DNA of 64,000 bases from JADJGC01 sp964617645. GTDB taxonomy: Bacteria; Zixibacteria; MSB-5A5; CAIYYT01. Every line of letters starts with the position of its first letter. The stretch's first letter is position 1. The notes under the pieces are model-generated. The model was not told the DNA's origin. It searched no databases and saw only the letters and a program-made list of their open reading frames with translations. The translations under genes were made by a program, and so were the position numbers. Positions 25,008 to 33,858 of the stretch are shown here, piece after piece. Where the stretch lies: NCBI GenBank assembly GCA_964617645.1, contig CAZTYE010000001.1:62001-126000 (forward strand), written 5' to 3'.

Positions 25008-26087
25008 CTAACAACTCTGGCACGGCGGCGGTCCGCCAGAGAAAATGAAGTTGATTAAGTAAACTGCATCAGCCACAGTAACTCCGCCGTCGCAAGCGGC
25101 ATCTCCGGATTGGATGGGCTGCGGTGCCGGGCCGCTGGCAAAGATGTAGTTGATTATGAACGTGGCATCAGCAACGCTAATGCTCCCGTTACCATCGGCA
25201 TCGCCAAATATGCACCCAGGGCAGTAGTGACACTGCCGAAAACGTAACAGCCGGCCTTGTCCGGGCTCAAGGTCGATTGAAAACCAATAGTTGGGTGTTG
25301 CACGTACCGCCAAAAAAGTGCTGTCCGTTTCCATATCGGTCACCATGAGATCAGGTAGTTCCAGTCTTGACACGCTTGAAAAGGCAGGTTGGAAATACAC
25401 CGTTTCGGTAAACCGCTCAATCGACTCGCATCGCCGATTCACAATAAAATAGTAACTCTCTTCAGTGGGACGATCACTCTCGAACTTTGAAACCTGTAGG
25501 TAAGTAGGAATCGAATCCCAAGAGATGAGCGAATCGGTGATCTGCACGATTTCGCTGCCAGGCAGTGTATCTCTGCCCCATAGAGCCGAGCCTCGCCACT
25601 TGAGTGCCGCGAAGAATCGACCCATGCGGTCGATGTACGGGCCGGTGTCGACCCTGATAAACGCCAACGTTGCGGATCGCTGACCGCCTTCAGCATTGCC
25701 GTTTACTAATGCCGGACTCTCCGCCGATCCGACATACTTCCAGTAGAGAAGCCCTTTGGCGCCGCACGAAAGTGCAAGATTCACCATGCAACGGTTCTCA
25801 TTCTGAGAAGGAAACCGCCAGTCCCCCTGAATTCCGCCAATGCCTGGTGGCATCTTGTTGGGATCTGGCAACTGGCCGGACGATCGGTACGCATGACCCT
25901 GAATTGTCACATACAGCGGAAGATTGCGCGACTGCGCCAGATTCGCGCACTGCCTCAAGCCATTCAACATATTGTTGTCCCAAGCCTCTTGGAGACTGAT
26001 TCGGCCGGGCTCCGGATCGTCACTGGAGGTTGAGACGTTTGTCGCAAATGGATGGCATTGTGGCGAAATCGAAGAATAGTTGATCAT
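25008..26087 (-). CDS. C-terminal part of a secreted barrel-like protein with two dockerin-like repeats
   Basis: 359 codons starting at an ATGA overlap with the preceding gene. The first half resembles the last strands of a (beta/alpha) barrel glycosidase-like domain (LPLYVTIQGH, GAKGLLYWKYVG), the middle is a beta domain, and the end holds two calcium-binding dockerin-like repeats (GDADGNGSISVADATFIIN, then GDAACDGGVTVADAVYLIN). There is no signal peptide. Upstream of its ATG the same frame stays open for about 35 more codons, reading plausible protein (LADGEPTWHKPAFIVPGN) inside the previous gene, so it is probably the 3' part of one gene split by a frameshift. Confidence 0.75.
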   Translation of the reverse strand: MINYSSISPQCHPFATNVSTSSDDPEPGRISLQEAWDNNMLNGLRQCANLAQSRNLPLYVTIQGHAYRSSGQLPDPNKMPPGIGGIQGDWRFPSQNENRCMVNLALSCGAKGLLYWKYVGSAESPALVNGNAEGGQRSATLAFIRVDTGPYIDRMGRFFAALKWRGSALWGRDTLPGSEIVQITDSLISWDSIPTYLQVSKFESDRPTEESYYFIVNRRCESIERFTETVYFQPAFSSVSRLELPDLMVTDMETDSTFLAVRATPNYWFSIDLEPGQGRLLRFRQCHYCPGCIFGDADGNGSISVADATFIINYIFASGPAPQPIQSGDAACDGGVTVADAVYLINFIFSGGPPPCQSC

Positions 26088-27202
26088 CGCTTGTACTGCA
26101 GAGTCATTTCCGGGAACAATGAACGCGGGCTTATGCCAAGTCGGTTCGCCATCAGCGAGTCGACCCGTCGCATGTTGGGAATGTTGTCGCGGTTAACTAT
26201 GAGTGATTGATCATCCTCGAGGTAGTAACCGAGTACGTTCGGAGCTGACGCAAAGAACGCGTTCGCCCAGTCGGCGATCTGTTTGAATGCCGCTGCCGTA
26301 TCCTGAGGTTCCCAGAGTGCTCGACCGAAGTCTGTCGAAATCTTCACCTGATCGATGTAGATGTCGCATGGTTTGAGCCACTTGACTTTGAAGTTGATGC
26401 CGTACACCACATGGCACATGAAACTTGAGCAGTATGGCACATTGAGAACGTAACTTAGCGATTGTGACCAACTCAAGGAATCAGAGCACAGGTTGTCTGT
26501 AAGATAGACCGGAGCTTCCATAGCAATGACTGTGTCTTCAAGAAAAGGTATCCCCGTCCGTTCAATGTAAAAAAGAGCCAGAGTATCACCGTCAACGACA
26601 CTGTCGATATCATTAGCTAACCGAAATCGAAGATTAAGTTGATAGACATACGTACTGTCACCTGTCTTGTGTTGCGGATAGTACCAAGGAATTTGACCAT
26701 AACATGACGCGCCGCAGTTTTCGGATGGGCCCGTCTGAATTACCATTGGCACAGTGAAGTTCTGAGCACGAAAGTGCCTGACTGACACGCCTTCCAACAT
26801 CTCAGTAGAGCCGCCGTAATAGAACAGGTCCCCGGGGCCAATATCGTTGTTTTCTGATTCCCAAAACCCGTAAACGCCGCTACCGTAGATCCGCGGCCAG
26901 AAGTCGATATCACTGGTGTCAACGCCAGCAATATACGTCGGGTCCTTATATTCATTGTCGATGATCAATTTCATCTCGTGCAAAGCATACTTGTCGAGGT
27001 GATACTGTTCATAGCAGGTCGTCAGTAGAGTATTAAAACGCAGGGTGTCTTTCAGCAAAGAAATGTACGAGTCGATATCCGTTCCGCTCAATCGTGGAGT
27101 GTCGTACATCCAAGCCCCAAACAGGAACGTGGAATCGGCCGCCGAAGCTGTCCCGATGAACAGCGCCGACGCTAAGAGAAACACTTGTATCGCTTTCCGC
27201 AT
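26084..27202 (-). CDS. N-terminal part of the same secreted protein (frameshifted)
   Basis: 372 codons from ATG 27202, which has GAGGG upstream. Signal peptide MRKAIQVFLLASALFIGTASA, then a domain with cysteines and aromatic residues, ending in a barrel-like segment GYYLEDDQSLIV. The frame stops at 26084 just as the barrel should continue, and the continuation is found in the overlapping -1 frame, which leads into the dockerin-bearing part. I therefore read 25008-27202 as one gene with a single missing base (true mutation, programmed shift or sequencing error) between about 26084 and 26190. The substrate is unknown; neighbours are surface proteins. Confidence 0.75.
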   Translation of the reverse strand: MRKAIQVFLLASALFIGTASAADSTFLFGAWMYDTPRLSGTDIDSYISLLKDTLRFNTLLTTCYEQYHLDKYALHEMKLIIDNEYKDPTYIAGVDTSDIDFWPRIYGSGVYGFWESENNDIGPGDLFYYGGSTEMLEGVSVRHFRAQNFTVPMVIQTGPSENCGASCYGQIPWYYPQHKTGDSTYVYQLNLRFRLANDIDSVVDGDTLALFYIERTGIPFLEDTVIAMEAPVYLTDNLCSDSLSWSQSLSYVLNVPYCSSFMCHVVYGINFKVKWLKPCDIYIDQVKISTDFGRALWEPQDTAAAFKQIADWANAFFASAPNVLGYYLEDDQSLIVNRDNIPNMRRVDSLMANRLGISPRSLFPEMTLQYKR

Positions 27203-27248
27203 AATGCCCTCACATGGCATCAGCAAACTGCAGACAGATCAATTCCTT

Positions 27249-29225
27249 TCATTTGAGTAGCACCAATTTTTTGCTTTCGACGAAACTGATTCCGGACACC
27301 TCCAATCGATAGAAGTATACGCCGCTGGCGACTGCCTGACCGGAGTCGTCGCAGCCGTCCCAGTAGGCGATTTGCTCCCCCGGAAACTGAGCGCTATACA
27401 CCAGTGTTTGCACCCTTTGACCCAGACTGTTGAAGATTGTTAAACTCACCGGCGCGGGTTGCGCGCCTAAGTTTGGCAGGCGATAGACGATGGCAGTTAC
27501 GGCGTTAAACGGATTCGGATAGTTCTGCTCGAGCGCATAAGATTCAGGCACGATTCCCTGCGTTGCTCGCGGCATTACCACGCCTTGAATACCGAGGATC
27601 GCTGCCGGAGACACCAAGTTATTGCGATCAACCGCCACAACCGAATAAGTGTAGTCAGCGGTTGAGTCGATGTCCCGATCAGTAAAGCGCAAGTAACTCA
27701 CGTGACCGATTTTGACCGCGTCGGAGAACCGCACTTGCCCGGTACCGACTTCCGCCGGCAGAGTTTTGGCGCCGCCGGCATACTCCACGGCGCCGCCTGG
27801 GCTAATCTCCGCCAGTAAATGAGCTGAGTCCAACGGCGGTGTCGCGCCGGTGGCTCGGAACACAGCGTAATGACGCAGATCGGACTCACTGTTGGCCGGC
27901 CAACGGAGCCGAACCGCGTTGGCGTCATGCTCCAACGTGACATTCTGCGGCATCTGAGGTGGATGATCCTGGTAGGCATAAACCGCGCCGCCGGGGCCGC
28001 CGAAAGCGCCAATGTCCGAGCGGCTCCCGTCGACATCCAATATCCACGGCGCGCCGGCGTCAACACAGGGCGAACCGGCCTGCAACCGCAGATCGCCGTT
28101 GAGCGGATCGGCGAACATCGGATCGACCGTCAGGTTTGTCCAAAGCGAGTCGATCGGCCAGGGCGTTACGGCATTGATTTCCACGAGCGGCAACCGCAAA
28201 GAGGCTGAGTTCTGGTAGTAGCAATTGTACATGATCTTGAAATCACAGTCCTGTGGCGCTTGTCCATAGAGCAAGAGTTGCGAGGAAAGGTCGGTGATGG
28301 CATTGTTCATGATCCAACATCGTCTTGCCGTCGATACAACCGCCGCGATCAGATCAACGTGTCGCGCGTCTTGCGGCGGAGACATCACAATGCTATTGTT
28401 CGTGATCGTGATCTCTTCTCCGGAAACCGAGATGACTTGGCGGTTACGGCTGGAGTTTCCATACATCAAGTTGTTTGTGATCTCAATCGTCCCGATTTCA
28501 TGCCCTCCGGAAATCGTGTGGTAGAACCCGCCGCCGATGAATATGTTATTGCGGACAATCTTCTTGCCGCGATTGAAAATGAAGTCCAGGAATGGCTGGT
28601 GTCTATCGTCCAGCCGAAATGTGCAGTTCTCAACGGTGATGTCGCCGTTGGTGGGATAGTATATTGCCGCGCCGTTTGTCCAATCCTCAAACCGACAATT
28701 GCGGACTTGAACATTGTAGTTGCTGATGAATGACAGACACTTGCCGCCGAAGTTCGTGAATGAGCAACTCGCGAAGCTTGCATGAAGACGTGGAGAAGTC
28801 TCAAGGTAGATAAAAGCAATATAGGACGGCAACGATTCTATCGAAGACTCGATATGGCCGAGGAATGCCAAGTCTTCAACGACCAACGAATCAGCCGCAA
28901 AGAACATGTAGTCGACTGACGGCGAGCCTAGGATGACCGACCTGTCGCGACCTAATCCTCGAAGCGTGATTCGCCGCTTCAGATAGTTGATCGTCTGTAG
29001 TGTGATCGTATCGGCGGCAAACAGGATCGTGTCGCCTTCCACGCTGGCGTCATTCGCGGCTTCAACGGTGTTCGCAGCGGTCTCCCAAGTGGAGTAAGGG
29101 GCGGTATTCGACCCCATCCGCGCCACGTGGAGAGTGGCCGCATGAGAAACGTTCTCCCCCGCCGGCCCGAGAACCGCAATCGCCCAGACGATGATCCAGA
29201 GTAATCTCATGGACAGCCAGCCCAT
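27249..29225 (-). CDS. Secreted right-handed beta-helix protein with T9SS-type C-terminal domain
   Basis: 658 aa. Signal peptide (about 1-29), parallel beta-helix (about 30-400) built from repeats such as VQVRNCRFEDW, ITVENCTFRL, IVRNNIFIGG and IEITNNLMYGN, then an Fn3-like domain (PQNVTLEHDANAVRLRWPA). The C-terminal sorting/FlgD-like domain shows YALEQNYPNPFNAVTAI, LTIFNSLGQRVQTL and ASGVYFYRLE. The tail suggests export by a type IX secretion system and cell-surface anchoring. The helix may bind or cleave polysaccharide, but no catalytic residues were identified. It lies 46 bp upstream of the frameshifted gene, perhaps in one operon. ATG at 29210 is an alternative start. Confidence 0.88.
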   Translation of the reverse strand: MGWLSMRLLWIIVWAIAVLGPAGENVSHAATLHVARMGSNTAPYSTWETAANTVEAANDASVEGDTILFAADTITLQTINYLKRRITLRGLGRDRSVILGSPSVDYMFFAADSLVVEDLAFLGHIESSIESLPSYIAFIYLETSPRLHASFASCSFTNFGGKCLSFISNYNVQVRNCRFEDWTNGAAIYYPTNGDITVENCTFRLDDRHQPFLDFIFNRGKKIVRNNIFIGGGFYHTISGGHEIGTIEITNNLMYGNSSRNRQVISVSGEEITITNNSIVMSPPQDARHVDLIAAVVSTARRCWIMNNAITDLSSQLLLYGQAPQDCDFKIMYNCYYQNSASLRLPLVEINAVTPWPIDSLWTNLTVDPMFADPLNGDLRLQAGSPCVDAGAPWILDVDGSRSDIGAFGGPGGAVYAYQDHPPQMPQNVTLEHDANAVRLRWPANSESDLRHYAVFRATGATPPLDSAHLLAEISPGGAVEYAGGAKTLPAEVGTGQVRFSDAVKIGHVSYLRFTDRDIDSTADYTYSVVAVDRNNLVSPAAILGIQGVVMPRATQGIVPESYALEQNYPNPFNAVTAIVYRLPNLGAQPAPVSLTIFNSLGQRVQTLVYSAQFPGEQIAYWDGCDDSGQAVASGVYFYRLEVSGISFVESKKLVLLK

Positions 29226-29448
29226 TGCTCAGATACAATATCTGTAGACAATAACGATCACCCCCCAACTCCTGTCAATTGCCAATTTGCGATCTTGCGA
29301 AAATCTTCACAAGAGTCCGAAATTGCCGCAACCTTTTTGGCCGAGTGGGTTTATACTGAGACACTAAGGGAGTATTATTGGCACAGGCGTGAGAAAGTGA
29401 TTGACGCTCGAGTCCGCAACATTAACTTGGTGGGTCAATAAGTCGAAT

Positions 29449-30648
29449 ATGAGTGATTTTAAGGCATCCAGCGCCGACTTGTCGGCGCTCAAGATAGATA
29501 AGTCGCGAAAATCCGGCGCGCCCGGATCGAACCGGAAGTACCTGTGGATTATCGGCCTGCTCGTAGTGGCGGCAGTCGTTTACTTCGGCTACCGCTTCGG
29601 TATTCAACAGGTGACGCCGACTACCAAAGTCCGCGTCGCGACTGCGCAGCTATTAACCGGCACGGAAGCCCAGGCTGAACTGGTGGCGACCGGATACGTT
29701 GTGGCGCAGGTCAAGGCCGCAGTCGCTTCCAAGGCCACCGGAAGGCTGGAGCAACTTAATGTCGAAGAAGGCGATCAAGTGAAGTCCGGCGAAGTTCTGG
29801 CAGTACTCGAAAACGGCGACGTTCGCGCGGATCTGCAGCGCGCCCGTGCCGCTCTGGCGGTGGCGCGCGCCGATTCCTCGATCGCCGCGATTGACCGCGA
29901 GCGGGTGCTCGGCTTGATCAAAACCGGTTCGACCACGAACGACCGTGTGGATGCCGCCCAAGCCGCTTACGAACGCGCTAATGCCGGCGTCAAAGTCGCA
30001 CTGGCTGGCGTCGACTACGCCGAAGTCGCGGTCGAGAACACAATTATTCGCGCGCCATTCGACGGTACGGTGCTTTCCAAGGACGCCGATGTCGGCGAAA
30101 TGGTCGCGCCGTTCGCCTCGGCGAGTTCCTCGCGCGGTGCGGTGGTGACATTGGCCGACATGAGTTCGCTCGAAGTCGAAGCCGATGTCTCCGAGTCAAA
30201 CATCTACAAAGTCAAGGTCGGCCAACCTTGCGAAATCGTTCTCGACGCATATCCCGGCGTGCGCTACGCCGGCGAAGTTAAGAAAATCGTCCCGACGGCG
30301 GATCGATCACGCGCTACGGTGATGACCAAGATCGCATTCAAGAATGTCGATGGACGCGTTCTCCCGGAAATGTCGGCGCGCGTCAACTTCCTGCCGGTAA
30401 AGGTCGACCAGCCGGAGGCACCGGCACAACCCGTGATCGCCGTGCCGAAAAGCTCTGTGACCAACCGCGACGGGCGTAGTATCGTGTTCAAAGTCGCCGG
30501 TAATAAAGTCATCGAGACCGTCGTTCAGACCGGCCGCGAGTTAGGGACTTTCACGGAAGTCAGCTCGGGAATCGTGGTTGGTGATCAAGTCGTGATTTCA
30601 CCACCCGGCGCGATGAAGTCCGGCGATAAAATCGAATTATCACAATAA
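29449..30648 (+). CDS. MacA/HlyD-type periplasmic adaptor
   Basis: 399-aa membrane-fusion protein of an ABC-type export system. Single membrane helix (about 30-50, YLWIIGLLVVAAVVYFGY), then lipoyl halves (VASKATGRLEQLNVEEGDQV and FDGTVLSKDADVGEMV), an alpha-hairpin between them with coiled-coil character (about 120-190), and a beta-barrel domain (EVEADVSESNIYKVKVGQ). ATG 29449 is preferred; an upstream TTG at 29401 would add 16 residues without family support. First gene of a four-gene operon with an ATPase and two permeases. Confidence 0.9.
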   Translation: MSDFKASSADLSALKIDKSRKSGAPGSNRKYLWIIGLLVVAAVVYFGYRFGIQQVTPTTKVRVATAQLLTGTEAQAELVATGYVVAQVKAAVASKATGRLEQLNVEEGDQVKSGEVLAVLENGDVRADLQRARAALAVARADSSIAAIDRERVLGLIKTGSTTNDRVDAAQAAYERANAGVKVALAGVDYAEVAVENTIIRAPFDGTVLSKDADVGEMVAPFASASSSRGAVVTLADMSSLEVEADVSESNIYKVKVGQPCEIVLDAYPGVRYAGEVKKIVPTADRSRATVMTKIAFKNVDGRVLPEMSARVNFLPVKVDQPEAPAQPVIAVPKSSVTNRDGRSIVFKVAGNKVIETVVQTGRELGTFTEVSSGIVVGDQVVISPPGAMKSGDKIELSQ

Positions 30649-30665
30649 CCCAACAAAGGCACTAC

Positions 30666-31340
30666 ATGGCTCAAGCACTCGTTCAATTACGCAACGTCAC
30701 CAAGTCGTACTACCGCGATCGTTTGGAAATTCCGGTTTTGCGCGGTATTAGTTTTGATATTCCCGGCGGCGAGTTTCTCGCGCTCATGGGCCCCTCGGGC
30801 TCGGGCAAAACGACGCTGCTCAATCTGGTGTCCGGTATCGACCAGCCGTCCAGCGGCGATTTGGTAGTTGCCGGCGAGAATATCGCGAAGCTCTCCGAAG
30901 GGCAGTTGGCCAAATGGCGTTCCCAGAACATCGGCTTGGTCTTCCAGTTCTATAATCTGCTGCCGGTGTTGACCGCATTCGAGAATGTCGAACTCCCCTT
31001 GCTCCTCTACAAACTCAGTAAGTCCGAACGCCGCAAGCGCGTCGAGACGGCGCTTGGGATCGTCGGGCTCGGCGACCGGATGGATCACTATCCCCGCCAG
31101 CTTTCCGGCGGCCAGGAACAGCGCGTCGCCATTGCGCGCGCGATTGTCACCGATCCGACACTGCTCCTTGCCGACGAACCGACCGGTGATCTGGACAAGA
31201 ACTCGGCCGAAGAAATCATGACACTTTTGACGCGCCTGAACAAAGAATTCGGCAAGACGATCATCATGGTGACCCACGATCCGCGCGCTGCAGAGAAGGC
31301 GCATTCCATTCGGCAACTGGACAAGGGAGAGTTGGCATAA
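30666..31340 (+). CDS. MacB/LolD-type ABC transporter ATP-binding protein
   Basis: 224-aa ABC ATPase with intact motifs: Walker A GPSGSGKTTL, Q-loop FQFYNLLP, signature LSGGQEQRVAIARA, Walker B LLLADEPTGDLD and H-loop MVTHD. The LolD/MacB subfamily works with FtsX-type permeases to move lipoproteins, peptides or drugs across the periplasm. Starts 17 bp after the adaptor gene and 3 bp before the first permease. It makes a useful contrast with the degenerate FtsE at 12.4 kb. Confidence 0.95.
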   Translation: MAQALVQLRNVTKSYYRDRLEIPVLRGISFDIPGGEFLALMGPSGSGKTTLLNLVSGIDQPSSGDLVVAGENIAKLSEGQLAKWRSQNIGLVFQFYNLLPVLTAFENVELPLLLYKLSKSERRKRVETALGIVGLGDRMDHYPRQLSGGQEQRVAIARAIVTDPTLLLADEPTGDLDKNSAEEIMTLLTRLNKEFGKTIIMVTHDPRAAEKAHSIRQLDKGELA

Positions 31341-31343
31341 TCT

Positions 31344-32498
31344 ATGTTAAGGACTCTCATTTTCCGCAATGCGCTGCGGCACAAATTGCGCACGATCCTG
31401 ACGATTCTCGGTCTCGCGGTGGCGGTCATGGCGTTCGGACTGATTCGAACGGTCATTAGCGCCTGGCATGCCGGCGTCGAGGCCTCGTCGCCGGATCGTC
31501 TGATTACGCGCCACGCTGTGTCGCTGGTGATGACGCTGCCGCTATCCTACAAGGACCAGTTAGCCAAGATCGAAGGCGTTAAGGATGTCACTTACGCCAG
31601 TTGGTTCGGCGGTGTCTACGTCGACCCCGATCAGTTTTTCGCTCAGTTCGCCGTCGACCAGAATTCTTACTTCCGCCTCTTTCCCGAATTCCAATTCGCT
31701 CCGGAGGTCAAACAGGCCTTTGATGCCAACATCCGCGCGGCAATCGTCGGTCAGAAATTGGCCGACCGCTACGGATGGAAGGTTGGTGACCGGATCACGC
31801 TGATTGGAACGATCTATCCCGGCGATTGGGATTTCGATATCGTCGGTATCTACAAAGGTCGGGATGAAACGATCGACGAGTCGAGCTGGTTCATGCGCTG
31901 GGACTACATTGACGAAACGATGAAGAAAACCATGCCGGGCCGCGACGGCGAAGTCGGCTGGTACGGCCTTCAGCTTGCCGACCCCACACAGGCGTCGCAG
32001 GTTTCCGCCGCAGTCGATGCGCGTTTTCGCAATTCCTCCCACGAAACACTGACCGAAACCGAGAAGGCCTTCCAAATGAGCTTCGTGCAGATGTCCGGCG
32101 CCATATTGCTCCTGATGTCGGTCATGTCGTGGCTGATCATCGGCGTCATTCTAATGGTGTTGATCAACACGATGGTAATGACGGCGCGCGAACGCACCAG
32201 CGAATACGCCTTTATGAAGTCAATGGGCTTTCAGGGCTATCATCTGTTCGGGATGATTACCGGCGAATCGCTTCTGATCTCGACGCTGGGTGGCGGGCTG
32301 GGGCTGTTGTTCCTCGTCGGGATGGTAAACATGATGAAAGCCGGGCTCTCTCAGTGGTTCCCGGTTTTTACCGTGCAACCGGCGACTTGGATTCTGGTGG
32401 TCGCTCTGGCGATTGCCATCGGATTGATTGCGGCAATTTTCCCGCTCCAGAAAGCGGTGCGCATGCGCATTATTGACGGACTCCGAATTGTGGATTGA
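31344..32498 (+). CDS. FtsX/MacB-type ABC transporter permease (first)
   Basis: 384-aa permease: one N-terminal helix (HKLRTILTILGLAVAVMAFG), a periplasmic MacB_PCD domain (about 45-245), and three C-terminal helices (about 250-285, 305-330, 345-370). Begins MLRTLIFRNALRHKLR, typical for the family. Adjacent to its ATPase and a second permease, so the transporter is probably a heterodimer of two MacB-like permeases with an ATPase dimer. Confidence 0.92.
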   Translation: MLRTLIFRNALRHKLRTILTILGLAVAVMAFGLIRTVISAWHAGVEASSPDRLITRHAVSLVMTLPLSYKDQLAKIEGVKDVTYASWFGGVYVDPDQFFAQFAVDQNSYFRLFPEFQFAPEVKQAFDANIRAAIVGQKLADRYGWKVGDRITLIGTIYPGDWDFDIVGIYKGRDETIDESSWFMRWDYIDETMKKTMPGRDGEVGWYGLQLADPTQASQVSAAVDARFRNSSHETLTETEKAFQMSFVQMSGAILLLMSVMSWLIIGVILMVLINTMVMTARERTSEYAFMKSMGFQGYHLFGMITGESLLISTLGGGLGLLFLVGMVNMMKAGLSQWFPVFTVQPATWILVVALAIAIGLIAAIFPLQKAVRMRIIDGLRIVD

Positions 32499-32510
32499 TG
32501 AGGTGACAAA

Positions 32511-33683
32511 ATGGCAATGATTCCAGCGGGATATACGATTCGCAATTTGTTTAATCACAAGGTCACGAGCACGTTGACCATTCTCGGCGTGGCGCTGGTG
32601 GTGTTCGTGTTCACCGCCGTGCTGATGCTCGCTGACGGCCTATTCAAAACGTTGGTCACTACCGGTGCGGATGACAATATTGTCGTCATTCGCAAGGCGT
32701 CACAATCGGAAGTGACGTCGATCGTTTCTGGCGAACAGGCGGATATCGTCTCGACATTTCCCGAGATCAAAATCGGCGCCGACGCCAAGCCGGAGTGGAC
32801 AAAAGAACTCTACACCATCGTCAGCTTGCCGAAGCGTAACGAAGAGGGTACATCCAATATCGCCGTTCGCGGTGTGACGCCGGTTTCGCTCACGCTACGT
32901 CCCGACATCAAGATCATCGAAGGGCGGATGTACAACCCCGGCACTGCGGAAGTTATTGCCGGTAGCTCGGTCTCGACTCGCTTCAAAGGCACCCAGGTCG
33001 GCGAGACCGTGCGGTTCAATGCCCGCGACTGGCAGGTGGTCGGTGTTTTCGATGCCGGCGGCACGGCTTTTGACTCCGAGCTGTGGGGTGACATCCAGCA
33101 AATGCAGGATGTGTTTCGCCGCGGCACTTATCTCTCTTCGATGACGCTGAAACTCAACGATCCGTCGCAGTTGTCGGCCGTGCAGTCGCGCATCGAGGCC
33201 GACCCGAGATTGCCGCTGGAGGCCAAGGCCGAAAAGGACTATTACGCGGCGCAGTCGAAAGCAACCACGACTTTCATCATGTTCGTCGGTATCGCGATTT
33301 GTGTAATTTTCTCCATCGGCGCTGTGGTCGGCGCGGCAATCACCATGTACGCCTCGGTGGCCAATCGCACCAAAGAGATCGGTACGCTGCGCGCTCTTGG
33401 TTTTAGTCGTTTCGCCATCTTGACGGCATTCATGTTTGAGGCCGTCCTCATCGCGGTGGCGGGCTGCGTCATCGGCGTGGGCGCCGCTTCACTCCTGAAA
33501 GCGATCCAAGTCTCGACCGTGAATTTCAACACCTTTACCGAGTTGGCCTTCAATTTCAGTCTGACACCGTCCGCGGCGATGTCGGCGCTGATCTTTGCTT
33601 TGGTGATGGGGATTGTCGGCGGTTTCTTCCCGGCGGTACGGGCCTCGCGCTTGAAGATCGTCGAGTCGCTGCGCACGACTTAG
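32511..33683 (+). CDS. FtsX/MacB-type ABC transporter permease (second)
   Basis: 390-aa permease with the same layout: N-terminal helix (TSTLTILGVALVVFVFTAVLM), periplasmic domain (about 45-255) and three C-terminal helices with the conserved TKEIGTLRALGFSRFAIL loop. Twelve bp after the first permease; AGGTG upstream of ATG 32511. Last gene of the adaptor-ATPase-permease-permease operon, closed by the terminator at 33715. No outer-membrane partner is encoded here. Confidence 0.92.
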   Translation: MAMIPAGYTIRNLFNHKVTSTLTILGVALVVFVFTAVLMLADGLFKTLVTTGADDNIVVIRKASQSEVTSIVSGEQADIVSTFPEIKIGADAKPEWTKELYTIVSLPKRNEEGTSNIAVRGVTPVSLTLRPDIKIIEGRMYNPGTAEVIAGSSVSTRFKGTQVGETVRFNARDWQVVGVFDAGGTAFDSELWGDIQQMQDVFRRGTYLSSMTLKLNDPSQLSAVQSRIEADPRLPLEAKAEKDYYAAQSKATTTFIMFVGIAICVIFSIGAVVGAAITMYASVANRTKEIGTLRALGFSRFAILTAFMFEAVLIAVAGCVIGVGAASLLKAIQVSTVNFNTFTELAFNFSLTPSAAMSALIFALVMGIVGGFFPAVRASRLKIVESLRTT

Positions 33684-33714
33684 GTCGCTGGATATTAGTG
33701 TCTGCTCTGGTATG

Positions 33715-33742
33715 AACGGACAGGCGCCGCTTGTCCGTTTTT
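33715..33742 (+). terminator. Rho-independent terminator after the MacAB-like operon
   Basis: Eight-bp stem AACGGACA/TGTCCGTT with a 9-nt loop (33715-33739) followed by a T-run, 31 nt after the last permease stop. Confidence 0.8.
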
Positions 33743-33858
33743 CTATGGTAGCGGAACTTTCGCCCGCGGAATGCCGCCAAACAAACAATCAAGCCAGCCT
33801 CAGCTCTCGCCTTACAGCTTGGGCTTGTGATTTGCCCCACGAATCGTATTGTGCCCTC

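Noticed and set aside
29226..29448. Promoter for the MacAB-like operon
   Set aside because: A TATACT is present but no -35 element lies at an acceptable distance.
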